NCBI GenBank assembly: GCA_020746995.1
Contig: JAGPXD010000005.1
Location: forward strand, 3,472,001 to 3,536,000
Source: Plectosphaerella cucumerina
Taxonomy: Eukaryota; Ascomycota; Sordariomycetes; Glomerellales; Plectosphaerellaceae
Direction of reading: 5' to 3'
Length of the DNA stretch: 64,000 bases
Shown: piece by piece, positions 57,629 through 64,000 of the stretch
Numbering within the stretch: position 1 is the first letter of the stretch
Layout of the letters: each line of letters starts with the position of its first letter
The notes under the pieces: model-generated
Seen by the model: only the letters and a program-made list of their open reading frames with translations
Told to the model about the DNA's origin: nothing
Databases searched by the model: none
Translations under genes and position numbers: made by a program

Positions 57629-57895
57629 ATGCCGCTCTCATCACTCAATGAAACTTCCAAACCCCGGGCCCAAGAAACTACAGGGTCTCCGGTGCAATCA
57701 GCCCGGGCAGCCCCCGTACCAGACTCCCACTGTCCAACCATCCAGACCATGGAGGGCCACAGCGAACACAAATATCACAACTCTCAGATGGCCGCCCGTC
57801 ACAACTCCGACCGCTCAAGACGGAGAGGTCCCCCACTGCGCCATTCCCAGGACAAAGCCAGCGACTTATCTGCCTTGCCAACATCAAAGCCATGA
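57629..57895 (+). pseudogene. Coding-like frame over the last octamer (57664)
   Basis: The frame reads NETSKPRAQETTGSPVQSAR across the octamer, then TIQTMEGHSEHKYHNSQMAA and a basic RSRRRG stretch to a stop. A second, longer frame (57345-57989) reads the octamer as Asn-Pro-Gly-Pro. No family is recognised. Confidence 0.2.
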
Positions 57896-58346
57896 TGGGT
57901 GGCTCTTGAGCTGCACCTTTCAGGCTACCTCTCGACTGGGGTCGACGCAACGCAGTGCTCCGCGCTGTCCGCCCAGCCACTGCCACTAACAAAGTCGAAG
58001 GGCAGACATGTCGAGTTACATCGCTGTCGACCCAGCCCTGTATGATATCGACACCATCATGGCCACTAGCCTCGGCCCTGGCAGCATAAATGTCACGACC
58101 AGCTGGAGCAACAGCCCAGCTGTTGGCCTCGATCAAAGGTCTCCATGAGCAGCAGCCCATGAAATTCGAGCTTGCAGCCTGCATCAGCAAGCTTGATGAT
58201 CATCAGCTATAGCGGGCGCTTTGGATTAACTCGCAAATTTCGACGCGCTTGTCAAGGAGTACCTTAGCTCCAGACACGAAAATGACTACACCCGACTTTA
58301 CTACACGAAATAGATACGAAACGGTCTCTGGTGCCGAAGAACGGCA

Positions 58347-58748
58347 GTGGCAGGCAACGCTGCGTACATGAACACCAAGCATAAGCAGGTTCTCTGGCCT
58401 GGCGCAGCACATCGAGAATCTCCACGCCAAAGTCTAGTTGTCTACCACCCCAGCTGGGCTACAAACTCTGTCCACCATCGAATTCCTCAAGACCAGGAGC
58501 GACTCCCTTCAAAGGCTTACATCACTCGGTTCGAGACGGCCAACGTCCTTGACATGCTTCACCAGGCCATGGCCGAGCACCTCCGACGCGCAACCACGGT
58601 CCAGGGTGTCGACCTCCTCGACGATCAAGACTCCATGGAAATGGCTCACAGAGCAGCAGAGGAACATCGACCGGATGGCTACGTTCGTCCAGCTGCTAAT
58701 CCTCTGGGACATGGCCCCCCTCAGGACGAGGACGTCAAGATGCTATAG
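58347..58748 (+). pseudogene. Coding-like remnant just past the array, two frames
   Basis: One frame reads ITRFETANVLDMLHQAMAEH, LRRATTVQGVDLLDDQDSM. The neighbouring frame reads LQTLSTIEFLKTRSDSLQRL and LTEQQRNIDRMATFVQLLIL. Both halves look like one helical protein split by a frameshift. It ends about 100 bp before the convergent exonuclease gene. No family is recognised. Confidence 0.3.
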
Positions 58749-58851
58749 ATATAACAAATGGATTTCGGGCTCCCTTACCCTCATGGTATCTCCTTGACGT
58801 GAATGTTCGCTTCCATGATCTGCCCCCTCGCAAACCTTCCCGCCGAATCTC

Positions 58852-61137
58852 CTACAGGACGCGGTCGTAGACCATCGGGTCCTCCCACGCGTCAGTGGAC
58901 GGAAAGACTTGCCCGTAGCCGAAGTCTTCCTCGAACCTGGGTCCGCCATACCCTGTACGGGCGTCGTGTATGGAAACCATCCCTGACTCAGGTCTGGTCC
59001 AGCCGTCTTGGTTGCAGAGCTCCTCGAGCAGGTGGTCTTGGAGTATCGACAGGAGCACAAACTGTTTCCAATCTCTATGCTTGTGCGCGCGTTGGATAGT
59101 CGTCTGAACCCACTCCCAGCGCTCGGCCCTCGCCTTCTGAGCCCAAGATTCGAAGTGGCTTGGTCGCAGCATGCAGGTCAGTATGATCTCCCTCGTGGCC
59201 AATGTGTCTTCCTTGACATCATGGAATATCTTCTTTTTGGCGCCCCACTGTATCCGAGTATTGCGGATGTTTCTGCCCAGGAGGCCGGTGCAGAGAGAAT
59301 CAAGATTCCAAGGAGTGTAGAGGCCTACCGGGCCCGATTTCAGGGAAAGAAGATTGGTCAGGACTGTCGTGTCGACAATGAGCGGGTGGTGAATGCGCAA
59401 GGCGCGAAAGTCAACTGCCATTCCATGTCCCAGGATGACGGTCTCGCTATCGGCAAACCGAAAGACCGCCTCGCGGGCGGCCTTCCAGTCAGGCAAGACC
59501 TCCTGCCCCACCACATGACTACTTGCGCGGGAAGCATTCATGGTTTCCCTCCGCCTCCAGTAATCCTCTTCGGAAGAGTCTGGACTGCGAATAAGGGCGT
59601 CGTACTGTAAGCAGCAGATGATGGTCAGTACCCTTTTTTTTTGAAGTGCTGTTTCGGGCTTGGGTCCCGCATTGCATGAAAGTAGGAACACCTTCGAGAA
59701 CAACGGAAACAGGAGACGGAGAGCTCAGCATTGACGTACCAATGTCGCACCCGAAAGAAAGTCGATGATGTGGATCTGGGTCAGGGTCTTGTCTACACAT
59801 GCAAGTTGGACTCCGTTCTCGTCCCGGGCTCCATCAAACTCGCAGTCCAACAAAATGGCCGTCTTCTTCGGAGCGGTGGGATCTCTGCCGGGACATTCCA
59901 TTAACGTGCGGAGAAAATCTTCCCCCACCTGCTTCCTCTTGGGCAGGAAGGCCGACGGCGAATCTGGGAATGTGTACTGCGCACTCCAGAGCTCGTATCG
60001 AGAGTGGCAGGCTTCCGGGAGAAGATGTTTGACTCGGTGCTGCTCTTCGGCTGAGAGTTCCCAGTACTTGTTACCGCGGTAGTTGAGACCTGTTGCCTCG
60101 TCGGATGGCGAGGCGGTCCGTGGAGCGATGAACTCTTTGACGGGCCTCTTGGACAGGGATACAACGGAAGCACCTGGTACAAACCTCGGTACTGGCTCGG
60201 CTGGAAATGATAGTCCAATGCTTCTGCTTTTGTGGCGTGCAGTGACAAGACGGTTCTGGTTCTTGCGGCTTTCGATCTCGGGGTGTGCAGTGGCAAGATG
60301 TTTGTTCTTTTCGCCCATGGTTTCAAACGTTTGCTTACACTGGGAGCAGGTCCGATAATGACGGAGTAACCTCAATCCCCGCTTAAGCAAGCTAGAATGC
60401 TTTCGTGGCGGCGCTGACTCTGATGAAGATGGCGGCGCTGACTCTGGTGAAGATGGCGGAATAACGCTGTTACTCATGGGGTGTGCAATGGCAGCATGTT
60501 TCTCTCTCTCCTTGATGCTTTCAAACACTTGGCGGCAGTGCAAGCAGGTCCGAAGCCGGCGGTATCCGCGCTGCTGACGTCGAGTGTATGGTCCTTGTGG
60601 TCGTTCCGTTGTGGAGCCTTGATTTGATTTTGGTTTCGTGAACTGGGAAGAGGTTGGTGGCGGGAGAGAGACCAAGGCCATAAATTCCGAGGCGGTGAGC
60701 CTGTCTGAAGCGTCTGTGGAGAGGCCTGCCAGAGATTTGCCAGACGGATTCGAGGAAAATCGCCTTCGTAGTCTTTTCATCTTGAAGCCTCGATTTAGTT
60801 TTCGTTTTGTGGACTGGGAAGACGTTGATGGCGGGAGAGAGACCAAGGCCATAAATTCCGAGGCGGTGAGCCTGTCTGAAGCGTCCTCGAAGAGGCCGGC
60901 CCGAGTTTCGCGCCCTCGATCAGCATGCAAGTGCGCCACCTGCATACCCGGACGGCTCGACAACGACGTGCCTCTCGCAGCAGGGCATGCCGAAACTCGA
61001 GGTCTGGTGTGGGAAGAGATCGCATGATAGTTCCTGGAGAGTCCGTTGAAGCTCGAGATGTAGAAATGAAGCAGGCTGATGGACGCTGCCGGGCAGCATC
61101 TACGCTTGGGCCATGGCAGTGATCCGACTCGATGCAT
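58852..61137 (-). CDS. C2H2 zinc-finger / DEDDh 3'-5' RNA exonuclease (Rex-like)
   Basis: Two exons, 61137-59740 and 59604-58852, flank a 135-bp intron (GTACGT donor, CTGAC branch, TTACAG acceptor) and give 716 residues. The N-terminal third is Ser/Arg-rich with an internal duplication. Two C2H2-like fingers follow (CLHCRQVF...HAAIAH and CSQCKQTF...HLATAH). The nuclease domain carries Exo I ILLDCEFDG (Asp-x-Glu), Exo II VILGHGMAVDFRAL (His/Asp) and Exo III HDVKEDTLATREI. This is the DEDDh signature of Rex1/3/4-type exonucleases, which trim 3' ends of rRNA, tRNA or snRNA. The zinc fingers may add RNA or protein binding. The start is ambiguous: ATG 61137 is the longest, but an in-frame ATG at 60945 (MQVAHLHADRG) is also plausible. 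Confidence 0.8.
60616..60911 (-). repeat. Internal ~171-bp tandem duplication in exonuclease gene
   Basis: Bases from 60616 onward recur about 171 bp later, from 60787, through about 60911. The core of about 75 bp, including CATAAATTCCGAGGCGGTGA on the + strand, is nearly identical. In protein it duplicates DASDRLTASEFMALVSLPP in the N-terminal region. The 171-bp period equals 57 codons and keeps frame. Confidence 0.85.
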
Positions 61138-62669
61138 CGCGAGCTGTGCAGGCGGTCGGTGTCGTCGAAAGTCAATCGGTTGCTAGCTGAAAGTTGGTCG
61201 ATCCATTGTCCGCCCGAGATGGATGCAGCAAGGGGATGCAACAGCGAGATGCAGCCACGCGATGGGAGAACCCGGAGGGACGTCGAGGTGTGTTGGTGAT
61301 GGGATGTTATCGAAGGAGGTGAGATGAGATGAGATTGGATGTTGAAAGGGCGAACAATGCACGAACAATGTTTTCCCCTGGTGCCATAAGTGGCCCGAGC
61401 GGCGGGCGCTTAGGCCAAGTGGGGGCAACATGGGGAAGTAAGGACCCACAGGGGTCCAGGTCGGAAATGCACCGCCGCACCGTGGACTGCCCGACCTCAA
61501 CAACCATCGCGAGATTGCACGTGGGCAATGGCCCGTAGTCATCCCATCTGGAAGCCTTCGCTGCTGCCCCTTTGGCATGTTCTTTCTCTATACAATGCTG
61601 CCTCCGCTTCTCAAGCAATTCACTTATCGAGATTTCTGCCATCAGTTTACCAAGAATATCTGCATTATTCAACAGCTTCCATTTTTCCCACATCTAAATT
61701 GGTCAATCTGGTCTACCAAATATCTCAACTGTCCATCCTCCAGAGGATCCTATTTCAAAGCAATCAGTCTCAGTACATATCATAACAATCTACGGTCTCA
61801 ACACCATCCCGTCCCAGATGCAATCCGTGGCAGCCGCCAAATACTCCGTGCCCCGGTCGAATGTCCTTGGGTATCAGCCAGTCCCAGTCCATGTCCTTTC
61901 CAATACCAGCAATTCGTACAATCCAACCCACTAGAACTTATCAGTACACGACATTATCCACGATCCTCTCACGCTGTTCCATCCGGGGCTTCCCAGGGGA
62001 GTCCTGATCAAGCTGGGCGCTGTGGACAAGCGCATGGAAGGGCCCCTACTACGGCTAGTGATGCCGCCGACACCCGGGAGACATCGGCCAGCATGGATGC
62101 CACGGGCCAAATACACCATCATGTTCACCGCAACGCCATGCAAGACCTCACTCACTCGGTCCGCCGCGCGTAGAAAGCTGACTTCCGGTCCGACGAACAG
62201 GAAGACTACCGCAGCAAGCTGCGTCCCTCCCCTCGTGTTTCTTTCATTTTCCTGGCATGCATATATCTGACGACGGATGCCTGCCGACGTTTCCGCCAGG
62301 CGGCGCCAAGGTGCGCCGCCCCAAGATGGGCCGCTTGTAGATGGTGATGGCGGCGGGGTATAAGAAGCAGACGAACCGGACACAGGTGTCCAGCAACGCC
62401 CCACCTCCAACCTCCAACCGCCTTGTATGCATCGTGTGTGTAAGGGGGAACAAAGGGAAAGGATATCAAGATGACGTGTACGTGAGGAAAATGGTGGGTT
62501 TCGACTCCCAAGCGCCCTGGGGTATGCGGACTCCTCCCCTCCCAACCCTTGTTTCCCGAGACCGTTTCGCCCAAAGATCGAAAGCTGAAATTCACCGCGG
62601 CGCCCGCTTCCCGCTCCGCTCGCTGGCTGCCAAAGAAAATGCCTTGTCGGCGGGAGGCCGACGGCCGGA
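61138..62669. other. 1.5-kb intergenic region with weak coding-like pieces
   Basis: This stretch lies between the 5' end of the exonuclease gene and the 3' end of the SET-domain gene. On the - strand 61693-61400 reads LLNNADILGKLMAEISISEL and, near 61500, LAMVVEVGQSTVRRCISDL, which resembles a helix-turn-helix. On the + strand an ATG at 61819 opens 38 codons (MQSVAAAKYSVPRSNVLGYQ). Neither is convincing enough to call as a gene. Confidence 0.4.
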
Positions 62670-64000
62670 TCACTCCGACATCTTGCCGTTGACGTGAGGC
62701 TTGACCTCGCCCGCCTCGGTGCGACACCGGTTGCACATGCACCAGCCGCCGAGGCTGCCGCTGGCCCATTCCCGACGCTGGTCGACGGGCAGCGTGACGT
62801 CGCAGTAGTGGTTGAGAACCTCCTGTCCAGCCTTGAGGCCGCCGGGGCCACCGCCCACGACGCGCTCCTTGCGCGCCCAGAGCACCATCCTGCCTCCCCA
62901 TTCCCAGGTGACGTTGGGGTCGCAGTCATGGTTGGCCAGACACCAGAAGGGGTGCACGGCGGCGACGTCGGGGCGACCGTCGCGGGGGTTCTTGCGCGCT
63001 GAGGCTGTGCCGCGGAACTTGCTGTACAAGGTGTTGAGGACCCAGATGTCGTGGTGCGCCAGAGTCGCGTAGATGTCAATGTCCATCTTCTCGAGGATGT
63101 GCAGCGGCGTCTCGATGTTGTACTTGAAGGAGAAGGGGAGGGTCCACTGTGGTGGTGGCTCGGCCCTGGGCGAAAGGTCGATTTCATTGTCGGCGGACGG
63201 CACAAAGTCGCCCCAGATGTACTTGATCTGCTTCGTCTCCAGGGGGTGGATCTCCTGGTTGTTGGAGAGGGCCAGTATCCTGGCCAGGAGCAACAGGTGG
63301 AGTGTCTCGTCGGCTTCCTTGGCGTCGCCGTCCTTGGCGATGCTATCGACGTCCTTCTCGCACACGGCAGGGTGGTAGAGCTCCTGTGCTTGGTCGTGGC
63401 AGTACTGGCTGCAGAAGACGGTATCGTAGCACTCGTCGCAATTGACGGCAGGTGAGTCGCTGCCGAGTGGCGGCAGCTCGGAGCCGCAGGCATCGCAGAC
63501 TGGCTCCTTGAGGCGGTTGTTGGCGGTCACCAGCGAGTACTCTTCAAGAACGACTTCACCCGGGCCAATGTCTTGTGTGGCGAAAAGACCGAGCTGCTTG
63601 CAGGTGGGAATAATGTCGTAGCTGTCCATGTCGCTGGCCCCCTCCAGTAGCACCGGCAGCTCGGACACCTGCACGGCGCATTTGGGGGCAAAGCGCGATA
63701 GCTCCTTGTTGAGGAAGTCGAGGGACTCGTCGGAGAACCGGTCCGGCTCATGGGTGTTCCAGGGGTATACCTCGCGGCGAACGAGACCCGAGTCAGGCAG
63801 GTCGGCAATGGTGAACTCGCGCCTCCTCAGCCGTTGCACCGCGATATCATGTATGTACGCCCTGGTCTGCATCAGATCCTCATTTGTCGGGGCCAGCGTG
63901 AGGCCACGCTCGCAGAACTCGGATGCGCTCTTCAAGCAGCCGCAAAGTAGCAGGTTCAGGGAGAGGATCTGGAAAGCGCGAACCGAGGCGAGCTTGGCTA
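62670..64000 (-). CDS. SET/MYND (SMYD-like) protein with N-terminal TPR, partial at right edge
   Basis: The stop is at 62670-62672 and the frame stays open to the window's right end, so the 5' part is missing. From the N-terminal side: a TPR-like helix pair (SASEFCERGLTLAPTNEDLM), the start of a SET domain (GLFATQDIGPGEVVLEEYSL), a MYND-type zinc finger inserted in it (CDACGSEL...CDECYDTVFCSQYCHDQA...HPAVC), the catalytic-core motif NHDCDPNVTW, then GQEVLNHYCDVTLP and a post-SET CMCNRC cluster. By family knowledge these are S-adenosylmethionine-dependent lysine methyltransferases of histone or non-histone targets. The Asn-His pair of the core is present, so activity is plausible. No intron is seen in the visible part. 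Confidence 0.85.
   Translation of the reverse strand, partial: AKLASVRAFQILSLNLLLCGCLKSASEFCERGLTLAPTNEDLMQTRAYIHDIAVQRLRRREFTIADLPDSGLVRREVYPWNTHEPDRFSDESLDFLNKELSRFAPKCAVQVSELPVLLEGASDMDSYDIIPTCKQLGLFATQDIGPGEVVLEEYSLVTANNRLKEPVCDACGSELPPLGSDSPAVNCDECYDTVFCSQYCHDQAQELYHPAVCEKDVDSIAKDGDAKEADETLHLLLLARILALSNNQEIHPLETKQIKYIWGDFVPSADNEIDLSPRAEPPPQWTLPFSFKYNIETPLHILEKMDIDIYATLAHHDIWVLNTLYSKFRGTASARKNPRDGRPDVAAVHPFWCLANHDCDPNVTWEWGGRMVLWARKERVVGGGPGGLKAGQEVLNHYCDVTLPVDQRREWASGSLGGWCMCNRCRTEAGEVKPHVNGKMSE

Larger units (their letters stand above)
16981..57671 (+). repeat. 41-kb array of dispersed, same-strand CCGGGCCC octamers in a gene-poor block
   Basis: Exact CCGGGCCC copies start at 16981, 17145, 17890, 18266, 18945, 19050, 20052, 20928, 21160, 22479, 22627, 23020, 24620, 25839, 26316, 26755, 28956, 31325, 33207, 33843, 34808, 35695, 36938, 38679, 40011, 40911, 41656, 42542, 43844, 44234, 45760, 47153, 47930, 48347, 49024, 50191, 51571, 52067, 53346, 54903, 55987, 56942 and 57664. 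That is 43 copies with spacing 105-2369 bp, mean ~970, median ~890. The usual core is CCCCGGGCCC followed by A in about half. One-base variants lie at 23845, 25284, 27828, 29536, 30161 and 36013. The reverse complement occurs only at about 33209, 33845 and 54103, the first two overlapping forward copies. Chance at ~56% GC predicts about 1.5 per strand in 41 kb. Only one copy (59328) occurs in the other 23 kb. Sequence between copies is not obviously repetitive. The block contains many + strand coding-like fragments but no recognised gene, LTR, transposase or satellite. Coordinates are by eye, +/-1. Confidence 0.8.

Noticed and set aside
40011..57671. 2A-type ribosome-skipping peptides (Asn-Pro-Gly-Pro across octamers at 40911, 53346, 54903, 57664)
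   Set aside because: The upstream Asp-x-Glu-x part of the 2A consensus is missing, only a few copies give Asn before Pro-Gly-Pro, and several copies are read in another frame.
16981..57671. CRISPR-like or integron-like array
   Set aside because: The repeat is only eight to ten bases, spacers vary from 105 to over 2000 bp, no cas or integrase gene is present, and the organism is a fungus. A cassette-junction model remains only as speculation.
16981..57671. Centromere or telomere-proximal satellite
   Set aside because: There is no AT-rich tract, tandem satellite, telomere repeat or retroelement cluster, and both sides carry ordinary genes.
59328..59335. Octamer copy inside the Rex-like exonuclease
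   Set aside because: It lies in a conserved coding exon on the opposite strand's gene, and a single copy in 23 kb is within chance.
61931..63493. Open frame of 520 codons on the - strand
   Set aside because: It overlaps the SET/MYND gene in another phase; the translation is Ser/Arg/Thr low-complexity and lacks any domain.

Overview
The window looks like nuclear DNA of a filamentous ascomycete (Pezizomycotina, probably Sordariomycetes). The evidence is the gene set (Iwr1, F-box/LRR, PNP-type nucleoside phosphorylase domain, AMPK-type glycogen-binding domain, Rex-type RNA exonuclease, MYND/SET protein), short introns (about 50-135 bp) with GTACGT/GTAAGT donors and CTGAC/CTAAC branch points, and GC-rich wobble codons. 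The genus cannot be read from the sequence.

Layout. (1) 0.65-15.4 kb is an ordinary gene-bearing flank with five recognisable protein genes: IWR1 (+), an F-box/LRR protein (-), a PNP-domain protein (-) whose 5' end looks broken, an AMPK-CBM protein (+) and a Pro/Ser-rich conserved fungal protein (-). A patch of short direct and inverted repeats lies at 7.2-7.8 kb. (2) 16.98-57.67 kb, about 41 kb, has no gene I can recognise and no conventional transposon. It carries 43 exact copies of the octamer CCGGGCCC (core usually CCCCGGGCCC), nearly all in the same orientation, at a median spacing of about 0.9 kb. Near-matches fall in the widest gaps. Only one exact copy occurs in the other 23 kb of the window. 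(3) 58.8-64 kb is gene-bearing again: a zinc-finger plus DEDDh 3'-5' exonuclease (-) and a TPR/MYND/SET protein (-) that runs off the right end.

The 41-kb block is the most interesting part. It is not AT-rich, so it does not look RIP-mutated or like a typical AT-rich fungal centromere. Long open frames are far commoner on the + strand than on the - strand. Two pairs of short segments match with differences mostly at third codon positions, which points to + strand protein-coding ancestry. The octamer itself stays invariant although different reading frames cross it, so it behaves as a DNA-level (or RNA-level) signal. Possible explanations are a decayed tandem gene family with a shared regulatory or processing site, an array of unrelated same-strand cassettes separated by a junction motif, or a field of directional protein-binding sites. 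I could not identify any protein family in the block, so functions there are left open.

The flanking genes do not form a pathway. They are housekeeping or regulatory genes (Pol II import, SCF ubiquitin ligase, glycogen binding, RNA processing, lysine methylation) plus one PNP-domain protein of a type often tied to fungal innate-immunity (NLR-like) proteins.
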